Assembly (NCBI GenBank): GCA_023443285.1
Contig: JAEZVB010000115.1
Coordinates: 1 to 33,215, forward strand
Source: Bacillota bacterium
GTDB taxonomy: Bacteria > Bacillota > Negativicutes > Sporomusales > Sporomusaceae
DNA: 33,215 nucleotides
Direction: 5' to 3'
Made by a program: the position numbers and the translations under genes. The notes beneath the pieces were generated by a model, which ran no database searches, was not told the DNA's origin, and saw nothing but the letters and a program-made list of their open reading frames with translations. Of this stretch, positions 1 to 8,291 are shown piece by piece. The first letter of the stretch is position 1, and each line of letters opens with the position of its first letter.

Positions 1-1
1 G

Positions 2-127
2 GGCTGTCTTGGGATTATGTCTAATTTTTTTGCAGCTAATATCTGTAGTAATCGAAATTCCGATTGGCATGATATCGAAAAAATGATAGAGAGAATGTGT
101 TCCCGAAAAAGGTTTATCGAGGAATAA
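2..127 (+). CDS. C-terminal end of an unknown protein (partial)
   Basis: An open frame runs from the window edge to a TAA at 125-127 and gives about 41 residues, ending in a charged tail (DIEKMIERMCSRKRFIEE). It contains two Cys and looks like the helical end of a soluble protein. I do not recognise the family. There is no start inside the window other than an internal Met at residue 6, so the gene probably begins upstream. It could also be a chance frame; the only support is the absence of stops and an ordinary residue composition. Confidence 0.35.
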   Translation, partial: GCLGIMSNFFAANICSNRNSDWHDIEKMIERMCSRKRFIEE

Positions 128-268
128 ATTAACTTCAGGAAATTTAACCATTTCCAAATTGAACATTTTAAAACCTCGGCATTCAGTTATTTCTTTGCTT
201 TATTCGACCCAAAATTGGAATTCCCTCCATTTAATTCCAAAAAGAATAATAGGAAAAAATCAGACGAA

Positions 269-316
269 AAATTCATGCTAAAAGTTGCATATCTGTGCAA
301 CTTTTGGTATGAATTT
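269..316. other. Long intergenic stem-loop
   Basis: About 21 base pairs (269-289 with 296-316, two G-U pairs allowed) enclose a 6-base loop. It lies inside the roughly 430-base stretch 128-558, where I see no convincing gene. The 61-residue frame across 215-400 has unbiased composition and no ribosome binding site. No T-run follows the hairpin on either strand, so it is not a clear terminator. It may be a structured RNA, a processing site or a small repeat. Confidence 0.5.
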
Positions 317-558
317 CTCGTAATTACTAGCAGTGTTATTGTTGCCGATCTGTTGGATTTGTGCAAGAATAGTGTGCTTTTTCAATTCTACTTAAAATAG
401 ATATAAACTATCAGATTTTGGCGCGATTCTTGCAAAGCTTTATATAACAAAATCAGAAAGCTGCATGACCATAGGGCAGTATTTCATTTATATGTTAGGC
501 AGAAGAAATGTAAGGCGGCTATTTTATAATTTTATGTTTGAGCGAGGTGTTGAGTTTT

Positions 559-678
559 ATGAAATTTGAGAATATGGAAGTCGAACTTACTATTGAAGAA
601 ATAGAAGAATTAATTCGTGATTTACCGCGAATTATATGCGAATTGGATGATGACAAAGATGCGAAGGAGTTGGTGTAG
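559..678 (+). CDS. Small acidic protein (39 aa) overlapping a cheW relic
   Basis: The ATG at 559 follows GAGGTG (543-548), and the frame encodes 39 residues rich in Glu and Asp, largely helical (ELTIEEIEELIRDLPRI). Its TAG (676-678) overlaps a GTG that opens a frame starting VAEEQM. The same arrangement, with a related tail (DDDKDAKELV here, NNDKIEKEAV there), lies just before the intact cheW at 22502. This suggests a small ORF that travels with cheW in this genome. No function is recognised. It may be translated as a free peptide or only couple translation to the downstream gene. Confidence 0.45.
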   Translation: MKFENMEVELTIEEIEELIRDLPRIICELDDDKDAKELV

Positions 679-698
679 TGGCAGAAGAGCAAATGTGA
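649..698 (+). pseudogene. Relic of a cheW start
   Basis: By eye, about 37 of 47 bases at 649-695 match 22473-22519 without gaps, covering the end of the small upstream ORF and the first six codons of cheW. Here the frame reads GTG, then AEEQM, then TGA at 696-698. Similarity stops at that point, shortly before the selO ribosome binding site. The simplest reading is a second cheW locus that lost its body by deletion, leaving the leader ORF and the first codons joined to selO. Confidence 0.5.
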
Positions 699-744
699 AT
701 GGATATGTTGATCGGTGGCAATCCTTATCATAGGAGGGATTGTG

Positions 745-2202
745 ATGCCACAAACTGGCTGGAACTTAGACAACAGTTATTCCCGTTTGCCGGAATCCTT
801 TTTTAGCCGTATCAAGCCAACTCCTGTACACTCACCGAAGTTAGTTATTCTTAATGTCCCTTTGGCAACATCACTGGGGCTGGATGTTCAAAAACTACAA
901 AACGAAGCTGGTGTTGCGACACTTGCTGGCAACCTGATACCTGACGGCGCTTTGCCGCTTGCGCAAGCCTATGCAGGGCATCAGTTTGGGTACTTTACCA
1001 TGTTAGGGGACGGGCGGGCTCTGTTACTTGGTGAGCAGGTTACGCCCCTAGGTGAACGGTTCGATATTCAACTAAAAGGTTCAGGTAAAACGCCGTACTC
1101 CCGTCGGGGGGATGGTCGAGCGGCACTTGGACCTATGCTGCGCGAATACATCATCAGTGAAGCAATGCACGCGCTTGGTATTGCTTCCACTCGCAGCTTG
1201 GCGGTGGTATTAACTGGTGAGCCTGTAATCCGTGAAACCAAACAACCAGGTGCAATTCTGACCCGCGTAGCAGCCAGTCATTTGCGTGTCGGCACTTTTC
1301 AATATGTTGCGGAGTGGGGCACGCTTGAGAATCTTAGAATTCTGGCTGACTATACGCTAAAGCGCCACTTTCCAGATATTGGAGCATATGATAATCAGTA
1401 TCTTGGATTATTACGGGAAGTTATTCGGCGCCAGGCTGTACTGATTGCCAAATGGCAACTGGTTGGCTTTATTCATGGGGTAATGAACACTGACAACATG
1501 ACCCTTAGTGGAGAAACTATTGATTATGGTCCTTGTGCCTTTATGGATGCCTATGATCCGGCAACAGTATTCAGTTCTATTGACACGCAAGGCCGCTATG
1601 CCTATGGCAATCAGCCACACATTGCCGCCTGGAATCTTGCTCGATTTGCGGAAACTCTATTGCCATTGCTGCATGCCGACCAGGATCAGGCTGTCAAACT
1701 GGCGCAGGATGCAATTGCAGACTTTGCTAATTTGTATCAAAGCAAATGGCTTGCGGGAATGCGAGCAAAACTGGGAATCTTTAATCAAGAGCAGCAGGAT
1801 GAATCACTTATTGAAAGCCTTCTTAGTGTGATGCAGAAATACCATGCGGACTATACTAATACCTTTCGTGCGTTAACTTTTGATGTGTTGGAGGATACAG
1901 TTTTATGTGATACACCTGAATTTACCCAGTGGTACGAGCGCTGGAAGGAGAGACTAGATAGGCAGCAGGAAACAAAAGCCGCCTCGCAACAGTTGATGCG
2001 TACCACTAATTCAGCAATAATCCCGCGCAATCATCAGGTCGAAGCCGCATTAGAAGCCGCAGTGAAGCAGGGAGATTTCAGCAGGATGAATCGCTTCCTT
2101 GATGTTCTTTCCAATCCCTATGCACATTCACAGAAACAAGCGGAGTACGCCACACCGCCTGAGCCATCAACTTGTCAGTATCGAACCTTTTGCGGTACCT
2201 GA
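745..2202 (+). CDS. selO: SelO/YdiU pseudokinase-fold protein AMPylase
   Basis: SelO proteins transfer AMP from ATP to hydroxyl side chains of target proteins through an inverted kinase fold and respond to redox state. The 485-residue length is normal for bacterial members. Family signatures are clear: GDGRALLLGE (88-97), the nucleotide-binding stretch KGSGKTPYSRRGDGRAALG (111-129), and HGVMNTDNM (244-252) followed by DYGP (260-263) for metal and catalysis. Cys483 is third from the end, where selenoprotein members carry Sec. Together with Cys264 (GPC) it matches the regulatory disulfide described for E. coli SelO. The ATG at 745 is preferred because AGGAGGG (732-738) precedes it; an in-frame GTG at 715 lies upstream of that site. 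A terminator follows directly, so the gene looks monocistronic. Confidence 0.95.
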   Translation: MPQTGWNLDNSYSRLPESFFSRIKPTPVHSPKLVILNVPLATSLGLDVQKLQNEAGVATLAGNLIPDGALPLAQAYAGHQFGYFTMLGDGRALLLGEQVTPLGERFDIQLKGSGKTPYSRRGDGRAALGPMLREYIISEAMHALGIASTRSLAVVLTGEPVIRETKQPGAILTRVAASHLRVGTFQYVAEWGTLENLRILADYTLKRHFPDIGAYDNQYLGLLREVIRRQAVLIAKWQLVGFIHGVMNTDNMTLSGETIDYGPCAFMDAYDPATVFSSIDTQGRYAYGNQPHIAAWNLARFAETLLPLLHADQDQAVKLAQDAIADFANLYQSKWLAGMRAKLGIFNQEQQDESLIESLLSVMQKYHADYTNTFRALTFDVLEDTVLCDTPEFTQWYERWKERLDRQQETKAASQQLMRTTNSAIIPRNHQVEAALEAAVKQGDFSRMNRFLDVLSNPYAHSQKQAEYATPPEPSTCQYRTFCGT

Positions 2203-2221
2203 TCGACTATACCGTCTAATG

Positions 2222-2249
2222 AAAAAACCACCATGATTGGTGGTTTTTT
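2222..2249 (+). terminator. Rho-independent terminator after selO
   Basis: AACCACC pairs with GGTGGTT around a 6-base loop, flanked by an A-run on the left and a T-run on the right. The A/T symmetry means it could also work on the minus strand, but no minus-strand gene ends here. Confidence 0.85.
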
Positions 2250-2382
2250 GCATTATCAGATAGTGTAACCAATTGCTGTAATAAGCACGACCAAGGCTTC
2301 TTTCGTCGTCCGGTGGGATTTTCAATTTTGCGGGTGTATAAAGGGCTACTTAGCTATGCACAATATCCTTTGAGGTCTAACC

Positions 2383-2472
2383 ATGAAAAACTGGAAACTA
2401 TTGTTGAAACGGGTGCAAAGACTTCTTAATGGGTTGAAACCAACTGGTGAAAAAAATATAGAGCAATTTTGA
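2383..2472 (+). CDS. Possible small basic peptide (29 aa) upstream of kor genes
   Basis: The ATG at 2383 follows TGAGGT (2370-2375). The frame encodes 29 residues with a Lys/Arg/Leu-rich amphipathic stretch (KNWKLLLKRVQRLLNGLK) and stops 27 bases before the korD start. Apart from this frame, 2250-2499 holds no gene I can support. It could be a leader peptide of the kor operon or a chance frame; the evidence is only the ribosome binding site and the position. Confidence 0.25.
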   Translation: MKNWKLLLKRVQRLLNGLKPTGEKNIEQF

Positions 2473-2499
2473 GAGATATTCATAACAGGGGGAATCGTT

Positions 2500-2694
2500 T
2501 TGGCAATCACGCTAAGGCAGGAACGTTGTAAAGGCTGCAATATTTGTGTGGATTTGTGTCCTAAAAAGGTTTTGGAGTTAGACAAATTAGGGGAAATTCG
2601 TGTTGCTGACGAAAATGCCTGTATTATTTGCGGGCAGTGTGAACTGCGGTGTCCTGATTTCGCTATCCGTGTTACTAAGGAGGAGAAGAAATGA
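2500..2694 (+). CDS. korD: 2-oxoacid:ferredoxin oxidoreductase delta subunit, 2x[4Fe-4S] ferredoxin
   Basis: A 64-residue bacterial-type ferredoxin with two CxxCxxCxxxCP-type motifs: CKGCNICVDLCP near residues 10-21 and CIICGQCELRCP near residues 41-52. In four-subunit 2-oxoacid oxidoreductases this subunit carries electrons from the TPP/Fe-S core to free ferredoxin. It starts with TTG at 2500, placed by AGGGGGA (2487-2493). It overlaps korA by ATGA, which indicates translational coupling, and heads the order delta-alpha-beta-gamma. Confidence 0.92.
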   Translation: MAITLRQERCKGCNICVDLCPKKVLELDKLGEIRVADENACIICGQCELRCPDFAIRVTKEEKK

Positions 2695-3839
2695 ACGAGG
2701 CCAAACTCATGCAAGGCAATGAAGCCTGTGCGGCAGGAGCTCTGGCAGCTGGCGTACGCTTTTTCGGCGGTTATCCGATAACGCCGTCAACCGAGATCGC
2801 TGAATATATGGCACGGTCACTCCCTGGAGTTGGCGGAACCTTTATCCAGATGGAGGATGAAATTGCCGGAATTGCCGTGGTACTCGGTGCTTCCTTAACA
2901 GGTAAAAAAGCGCTTACCGCTACATCCGGCCCCGGTTTTTCGCTAAAGCAAGAACTAATCGGCTATGCCTCGATTGCTGAAATTCCAGTAGTTATAGCCA
3001 ACGTACAGCGGGTAGGTCCTTCTACCGGCCAACCTACTGCACCGGCTCAAGGCGATGTTATGCAGGCTCGCTGGGGAACTCATGGTGACCATCCCATTAT
3101 AGCCTTATCTCCCTGGACAGTCCGCGAGTCGTTCGAGGTTGCAATAAAGGCTGTCAATTATGCCGAACGCTTCCGTACGCCGGTCATTATTCTCTTAGAT
3201 GAGGTCGTTGGCCATATGCGCGAAAAAGTCATACTGCCTAAGCAAGAACAAATTGAAATATATCCTCGCCGCAAGCCGACGCTGACTAAAGAACAAGGTT
3301 ACAAACCGTTTACACCGGACAAAGATCTTGTGCCTAACCCGGCTGATTTTGGCACCGGTTATCGGATTCATGTTACTGGATTGGTGCATGACGAAACCGG
3401 ATTCCCCAGTGGCAGTGCCAAGATTACCGAAGAAACCATCAAACGCTTGCATGAAAAAATTGCGCGCGCGCAAGATGAGATCACCCATTATGATGAATTC
3501 TTTATGGAGGATGCGGAGCTTGTGGTTGTTGCTTATGGCGGGACAGCGCGGACTGCCTATGTTGGAGTAGAAAATGCCAGAAAGCGTGGAATCAAAGTCG
3601 GGATGATTCGACTGATGACCATCTGGCCGTTTGCCGACAAAGTAATCAAAAAGCTAGCCCCAAAGGCCAAAGGCATCCTTGTTCCTGAAATGAACTATGG
3701 ACAGTTAGTAATCGAAGTAGAACGGGCGGCGGCCGGTCAGGTTAACGTCGTAAGCTTACCAAAATACAACACAGAAATATTTACACCTAATGAAATTGAA
3801 ACAGCGATTATAGAGCTGCAGGCGGAGGTGGCAAAGTGA
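2691..3839 (+). CDS. korA: 2-oxoacid:ferredoxin oxidoreductase alpha subunit
   Basis: The 382-residue subunit begins MNEAKLMQGNEACAAGALAAG and carries the family signatures GGYPITPSTEIAEY and TATSGPGFSLKQE of the pyrimidine-binding and transketolase-like domain. A C-terminal domain near residue 280 onwards (VVVAYGGTARTAY) fits the domain II/III arrangement. It forms the catalytic core with the beta subunit and oxidatively decarboxylates a 2-oxoacid to its CoA thioester. The 2-oxoglutarate assignment is by overall similarity from memory; a branched-chain 2-oxoacid (Vor-type) enzyme is the main alternative. It overlaps both neighbours by four bases, as expected for a stoichiometric complex. Confidence 0.92.
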   Translation: MNEAKLMQGNEACAAGALAAGVRFFGGYPITPSTEIAEYMARSLPGVGGTFIQMEDEIAGIAVVLGASLTGKKALTATSGPGFSLKQELIGYASIAEIPVVIANVQRVGPSTGQPTAPAQGDVMQARWGTHGDHPIIALSPWTVRESFEVAIKAVNYAERFRTPVIILLDEVVGHMREKVILPKQEQIEIYPRRKPTLTKEQGYKPFTPDKDLVPNPADFGTGYRIHVTGLVHDETGFPSGSAKITEETIKRLHEKIARAQDEITHYDEFFMEDAELVVVAYGGTARTAYVGVENARKRGIKVGMIRLMTIWPFADKVIKKLAPKAKGILVPEMNYGQLVIEVERAAAGQVNVVSLPKYNTEIFTPNEIETAIIELQAEVAK

Positions 3840-4633
3840 GGGATTACGAAGAATATTTTAGGAATAACCGGCTGCCACATATCTGGTGTCCGGGCTGTGG
3901 CAACGGCATAATTATGAAAGCAATGGCTAAAGCCATCGCAAAACTGGAACTAAATCAAGATGAGACAGTAATTGTATCCGGAATCGGCTGCTCGTCAAGA
4001 GCCTCCGGTTATATGGACTTTGACACCCTGCATACGGCTCATGGCCGTTCAATACCCTTTGCCACCGGTGTAAAACTTGCAAACCCCAAGCTTAACGTCA
4101 TTGTCATAACCGGCGATGGTGATTGTATGGCAATTGGCGGCAATCATTTTATCCATGCTGCCAGAAGAAATATTGATTTGACTGTTGTTTTATTTAATAA
4201 CCATATTTATGGTATGACTGGTGGACAAGCATCTCCGCTAACTCCTGTTGCCAAGAAGGCTACAACTGCACCATTTGGTACAATTGACAGGGCTTTTGAT
4301 CCTTGTGCAATCGCCAAGGCCGCAGGTGCCACTTTTGTCGCACGCGGTACTGTTTTTCACGCCAATCCGCTTGTTGATATTATTGTGCAAGCTATCCAAA
4401 ATAAAGGGTTCTCACTTGTGGAAGCAATTACCCAATGCCCGATTTCGTATGGACGTCAAAACAAATTAGGCGATGCAACGGCTATGCTAAAATGGATGAG
4501 CGAAAATGCAGTGCCGTCAGCTGCTTATGAAAAGTTGCCAGAAGAAGAAAAACAAGGTAAGTACCCTATTGGGGTGCTATATAAAGGCGAGTATCCGGAA
4601 TATGCCTCTGAATATGCCAAAGTGGGAAAGTGA
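3836..4633 (+). CDS. korB: 2-oxoacid:ferredoxin oxidoreductase beta subunit, TPP-binding
   Basis: The 265-residue subunit has the N-terminal WCPGCGNGI motif, whose Cys pair helps hold the core [4Fe-4S] cluster, then GIGCSSRASGY. The TPP/Mg motif GDGDCMAIGGNHFIHAARRN follows near residues 99-118. IYGMTGGQASPLTP is also typical. It pairs with KorA for catalysis. The GTG start overlaps the korA stop (GTGA). Substrate choice among 2-oxoglutarate and related 2-oxoacids cannot be settled from motifs. Confidence 0.93.
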   Translation: MRDYEEYFRNNRLPHIWCPGCGNGIIMKAMAKAIAKLELNQDETVIVSGIGCSSRASGYMDFDTLHTAHGRSIPFATGVKLANPKLNVIVITGDGDCMAIGGNHFIHAARRNIDLTVVLFNNHIYGMTGGQASPLTPVAKKATTAPFGTIDRAFDPCAIAKAAGATFVARGTVFHANPLVDIIVQAIQNKGFSLVEAITQCPISYGRQNKLGDATAMLKWMSENAVPSAAYEKLPEEEKQGKYPIGVLYKGEYPEYASEYAKVGK

Positions 4634-4655
4634 AACTAAGCTAGGGAGGATCGCT

Positions 4656-5183
4656 ATGAAAGAATTACGCTTGTCAGGTTCAGGCGGACAAGGACTAATT
4701 ACTGCCGGCATTATTCTAGCTGAAGCAGCAATCATGGAGGGAAAAGAGGCTCTTCAGTCTCAGTCCTATGGGCCGGAAGCCCGCGGCGGAGCTTCCAAAG
4801 CAGAAGTTATCATCTCAGATAAGCCCATCTATCATCCCAAAGTAGTAAATCCCGAAGTACTCTTAGCTATGACGCAAAAAGCGGCTGTAAGCTATATTGC
4901 AGATGTAAGAAAAGATGGAGTGCTTATTATCGACGAAGATTTGGTGCCGGAAGTCCCGGATTTTGCCAAAGTAATTAAAGTGCCGATTACCCGGTTGGCA
5001 GTTGAAAAGCTTGGGAAAGAGCTGTTTGCCAATATAATTGCGCTTGGTATGTTGGTGAAAGTGACAGGAGTAGTATCGTTCGAAACCATCAGTAAGGCAG
5101 TAGCAAAACGTGTGCCACCGGCAACCGTAGACAAAAATATGGAAGCGTTGCGTATTGGCTATGAAATAGTGCAAGCCATGTAA
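4656..5183 (+). CDS. korC: 2-oxoacid:ferredoxin oxidoreductase gamma subunit
   Basis: The 175-residue subunit starts MKELRLSGSGGQGLITAG and has the family stretch QSQSYGPEARGGASKAEVIIS. It is the usual small structural/CoA-site subunit that completes the complex. The ATG at 4656 is chosen because AGGGAGGA (4643-4650) precedes it. The same frame is open further upstream inside korB, but that extension is out of frame with korB and unlike the family. The gene ends the operon just before a strong terminator. Confidence 0.92.
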   Translation: MKELRLSGSGGQGLITAGIILAEAAIMEGKEALQSQSYGPEARGGASKAEVIISDKPIYHPKVVNPEVLLAMTQKAAVSYIADVRKDGVLIIDEDLVPEVPDFAKVIKVPITRLAVEKLGKELFANIIALGMLVKVTGVVSFETISKAVAKRVPPATVDKNMEALRIGYEIVQAM

Positions 5184-5200
5184 GTAAGTACAAACTATCT

Positions 5201-5257
5201 AAAAGTATAGTCGGCACTATCCAAAGGTATAGTGCCGACTATACTTTTATTTTTTTT
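5201..5257 (+). terminator. Strong terminator of the kor operon
   Basis: A perfect 20-base-pair stem (5201-5220 with 5229-5248) around an 8-base loop is followed by a T-run. The stem includes AGTATAGTCGGCACTAT. It isolates the kor operon from the glycosyltransferase unit. A partial copy of the motif (ACTATACCAAAGGTA) recurs at 5261-5275. Confidence 0.93.
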
Positions 5258-5360
5258 GAGACTATACCAAAGGTAGGTATACAAAATGCATAATTTTAGT
5301 ATTATGGAGTTTGATGAATAAACCCCTTACTTCTCACTGATTTTGAAGGAGTGAATACCT

Positions 5361-6308
5361 ATGAACTCAGAATGGCAGTTTGCCTTTGGCGTAGATGCCA
5401 ATTATGTTAAATACGCCGGAATAATGATGACTTCGATAGTACTCAACCATCCCGGACAGCCTGTGTGTTTTCATCTGGCCTGTGACGGGCTGACAGACGA
5501 AGATAAAGCCAAGCTTGACCAGTTCACCCTGCTTTACCGCAATACCAAAATCGTCATCTATGATGCGGCCAAAATATTGGAAACACTGCCGCTGCCCCCT
5601 GCCGTAGCGCCGGAACGCCTCAACCGTTCGGTCTTTCTGCGGATCCTGCTGCCGTCTTTTCTGCCGCAAGAGCTGACCAAAGTAGTGTATCTGGACGCCG
5701 ATATGCTCTGCATCGGACAGTTGGACGACCTTTGGCAGACCGAGACGGACAGCCAAGCGGTAACAGCCTGCTTAGACCCCACTCATGAAAAAAACGCGAA
5801 AAGGCTGGGACTGACGCATACCCGCTACTTTAACGCCGGAGCCCTGGTCATCAATCTGCCTGTCTGGCGGCAGGAAAAAATCACGCAACAGGTCCTGGAC
5901 TGCTACCGCACCCAGGGCAGCCGTTTCGTCCTGCTCGAACAAGACGCACTAAATGTCACCTTAGATGGCCGCTTTAAGGAGCTGCCCGCGCGGTTTAACC
6001 GGCAGCTTTCTGCCTTCAATCCGCTGCTGATAAAACGCGAGCCTGACGATGTAATATTGCATTTTGTCAATGAAGGCAAGCCCTGGATCAAAGGCTGTGT
6101 GCCAGAAATCCAAGAGCTCTACTGGAGCTATGTCCGGCGTTCGCTGTGGTTTGATATGCAGCCGACTGAGCCCTGGGATGTCCAGACCGCCTATCTAGCC
6201 GGGAAAAATGCCGAAGGCCGCGGCGACTATAAAGAAGCTTGCCACTATCTGGACATCGCCGCTTATCGCCTGCTGGAATTTTATCTCGAACAAACAGGAC
6301 AAAAATAA
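5361..6308 (+). CDS. Family 8 glycosyltransferase (LPS glucosyl/galactosyltransferase type)
   Basis: The 315-residue GT-A enzyme has the GT8 metal-binding DXD in YLDADML (112-114), FNAGALVINL (157-166) and a C-terminal HFVNEGKPW motif. Such enzymes transfer hexoses from UDP-sugars, often to LPS core. A tail of about 60 residues (TEPWDVQTAYLAGKNAEGRGDYKEACHYLDI) looks helical and TPR-like and is not part of the catalytic domain. GAAGGAGTG precedes the ATG. The stop abuts the autotransporter region, and the gene is visibly richer in G and C than the flanking kor and riboswitch regions. The context suggests it may glycosylate the adjacent surface protein, though an LPS role is equally possible. 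Confidence 0.88.
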   Translation: MNSEWQFAFGVDANYVKYAGIMMTSIVLNHPGQPVCFHLACDGLTDEDKAKLDQFTLLYRNTKIVIYDAAKILETLPLPPAVAPERLNRSVFLRILLPSFLPQELTKVVYLDADMLCIGQLDDLWQTETDSQAVTACLDPTHEKNAKRLGLTHTRYFNAGALVINLPVWRQEKITQQVLDCYRTQGSRFVLLEQDALNVTLDGRFKELPARFNRQLSAFNPLLIKREPDDVILHFVNEGKPWIKGCVPEIQELYWSYVRRSLWFDMQPTEPWDVQTAYLAGKNAEGRGDYKEACHYLDIAAYRLLEFYLEQTGQK

Positions 6309-6332
6309 ATGAACAAAAGGAAGGGAATACCT

Positions 6333-8291
6333 ATGCAAAGAAAAATCCGCAAATACCAAAAGAAACGCTTGCTAAAGCTCATGTGTTTGAGCGCTGCCAT
6401 GCTAGCGACGACTATAGCGCCGCAGGCTTTGGCAGACACCATTGGCATTGATGAGACCAAGGGTGCCGATGTGACCAGCCCCTGTTATGTAAAAAGTACC
6501 GACAACCATGAACATACGGCATCTCTCGACGGCAATGTAACCATTATAACTACCCCTGGCAGCTATGCCCTGTGCGCAGAAGCGACGGGTTGTGCGTCAG
6601 GCGACGGCGCACAAACATTAAACGTGAACAGCGGTCGGTCAAAAACCGTAAAAATTGTCGGAGATATTGTGGCTAGAAGTAATAAACTTTGGTGTGACAC
6701 TGGGACGCCTGAGGGGATGTCTTATTACGGAAGCGGAAAAGTTTCCCTGACTCTAAACAATGCCCAATCCTATCTTGCCGGCAGCATGAAGCTAGCGGGT
6801 GACTACCCGGCCAATGCCGATATTGTGCTAAACCTTAAAAATGGTGCTACCTGGTATGTACCGGATGATAGCTATACGCTGGCTGATGCTAGCGCTAACG
6901 GGATACATATTAATCTAGACGGTGGTATTGACGGTATTGGCGGGATTGTGGACTTGTATCATACAACACCGACAAGTATCCGCACAACGCCTGTAGTAGG
7001 TGAGCGTACATTTTCGTTAGAAACAACCGGCACCAGCGCCAACAAGGCCACCTTTGTGCTTTCCAGTGACATTGCCCATGACAAAGCAGACAGCGTTACC
7101 TTAAACGGCGTTACCGGCACGAATACTTATTATGTCCAAGTAGCCCATGATGCCAGTGATGGCACAGACGGCACGTATACGGCTTCCGGCCAAGGAGTAA
7201 CGGTATTGACAGCCAACGGCGGCACAAATACCGTTACCGCCAAGTCCTATACAAGGACCAAGGATGTGACCGCCGGTCTGATGACCAAGACCTTGACCAT
7301 CACGCCCACGCTAACGACTACAAACGGTATAACAAACTTAACCAGTGTTACGGTAGCCACTACGGAAAGTACTGCCGGTCCGGCGCAAACCATGGCCACA
7401 GCCGCGACTTCCACGTCCAAAGGCGCGATGTCCTCCTGGCGGGCCGAGAATAATGACCTCTTGCGGCGGATGGGGGACTTGCGCGAGGATGAGGGAAAGG
7501 CAGGTACCTGGGGCAGAATCTACGGCGGCGAAACCCAAATCAATACGGCACAGACTTCCACTCTTACCTATCGTGGTGTGCAGATCGGGTATGACCGCAA
7601 AATAGACCTGCGTGGCGGCAAACTGTTCACCGGCTATGCGCTGTCACATATGAATGGCGACGTGTCCTATAGCAGCGGCAGCGGTGATACCGAATCAACC
7701 ATGTTTGGTATTTATGGCAGCTATCTTGGTGAAAAAGGGCACTTTGCCGATCTTATTGTTAAGTACGGGCGTTTAAAGAACAGCTTTTCCACAACCGCCA
7801 ACAGTGTTTTATACCAAGGCGATAATTCGGCTAACGGGTTAAATATGTCCCTCGAATACGGCTATCATCAAGAGCTGAAAGACAACTGGTATCTGGAACC
7901 ACAGGTGGAACTAAACTATGGCCATATCAATAGCAGCGACTACACCATGAAAATGAACGGCGCCGCCGGGGCGACGGTAAGTAATGGCGCCATGGATTCG
8001 CTCATCGGCCGAATCGGCGTAAATATTGGCCGGAAAACGCCGACAGGCAATATCTACGCCAAGCTGTCACTGGCGCGTGAATTCGCCGGGGATGTGGCAC
8101 TAACAACAAAGTATGGAACCTATTCCAACAACTCCAGTGATTCCATGAAAGACACCTGGCTGGAGTACGGTATTGGTTTTAATTCGAAAATAAACAAAAC
8201 CAGCAACCTGTATGGTGAAATTTCCAGAACGACCGGTAATAAAGCGGTAGATAAATGGAAGGCCAATATCGGCTATCGGCATAGCTTTTAA
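6333..8291 (+). CDS. Autotransporter with C-terminal outer-membrane beta-barrel
   Basis: The 652-residue protein has a long basic signal peptide (MQRKIRKYQKKRLLK, a hydrophobic core, and cleavage after ALA near residue 34). A Thr/Ser/Asn/Gly-rich passenger of about 350 residues follows. The last 260 or so residues form an autotransporter barrel (from about AGTWGRIYGG), with alternating aromatic strands and a terminal Phe (RHSF), the BAM signal. Four Cys (51, 81, 87, 121) sit in the mature N-terminus, which is unusual because disulfides hinder secretion. The ATG at 6333 follows AAGGAAGGGA; an ATG at 6309 directly after the GT8 stop is in frame but would add a weakly placed start. The protein is surface-exposed; its target is unknown. 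Confidence 0.9.
   Translation: MQRKIRKYQKKRLLKLMCLSAAMLATTIAPQALADTIGIDETKGADVTSPCYVKSTDNHEHTASLDGNVTIITTPGSYALCAEATGCASGDGAQTLNVNSGRSKTVKIVGDIVARSNKLWCDTGTPEGMSYYGSGKVSLTLNNAQSYLAGSMKLAGDYPANADIVLNLKNGATWYVPDDSYTLADASANGIHINLDGGIDGIGGIVDLYHTTPTSIRTTPVVGERTFSLETTGTSANKATFVLSSDIAHDKADSVTLNGVTGTNTYYVQVAHDASDGTDGTYTASGQGVTVLTANGGTNTVTAKSYTRTKDVTAGLMTKTLTITPTLTTTNGITNLTSVTVATTESTAGPAQTMATAATSTSKGAMSSWRAENNDLLRRMGDLREDEGKAGTWGRIYGGETQINTAQTSTLTYRGVQIGYDRKIDLRGGKLFTGYALSHMNGDVSYSSGSGDTESTMFGIYGSYLGEKGHFADLIVKYGRLKNSFSTTANSVLYQGDNSANGLNMSLEYGYHQELKDNWYLEPQVELNYGHINSSDYTMKMNGAAGATVSNGAMDSLIGRIGVNIGRKTPTGNIYAKLSLAREFAGDVALTTKYGTYSNNSSDSMKDTWLEYGIGFNSKINKTSNLYGEISRTTGNKAVDKWKANIGYRHSF

Noticed and set aside
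215..400. 61-residue plus-strand frame
   Set aside because: It lacks a ribosome binding site and spans the long stem-loop; the composition looks like untranslated AT-rich DNA.
2346..2714. 122-residue minus-strand frame over korD
   Set aside because: It is a shadow of the ferredoxin gene, whose Cys motifs are decisive.
2691..5183. Functional link between the kor operon and the B12 locus
   Set aside because: A strong terminator, an unrelated GC-rich gene pair and a minus-strand unit separate them; distance alone is no support.
5258..5360. Possible operator made of repeated ACTATACCAAAGGTA after the kor terminator
   Set aside because: It is only a partial copy of the terminator arm; no second clear half site or promoter was seen.
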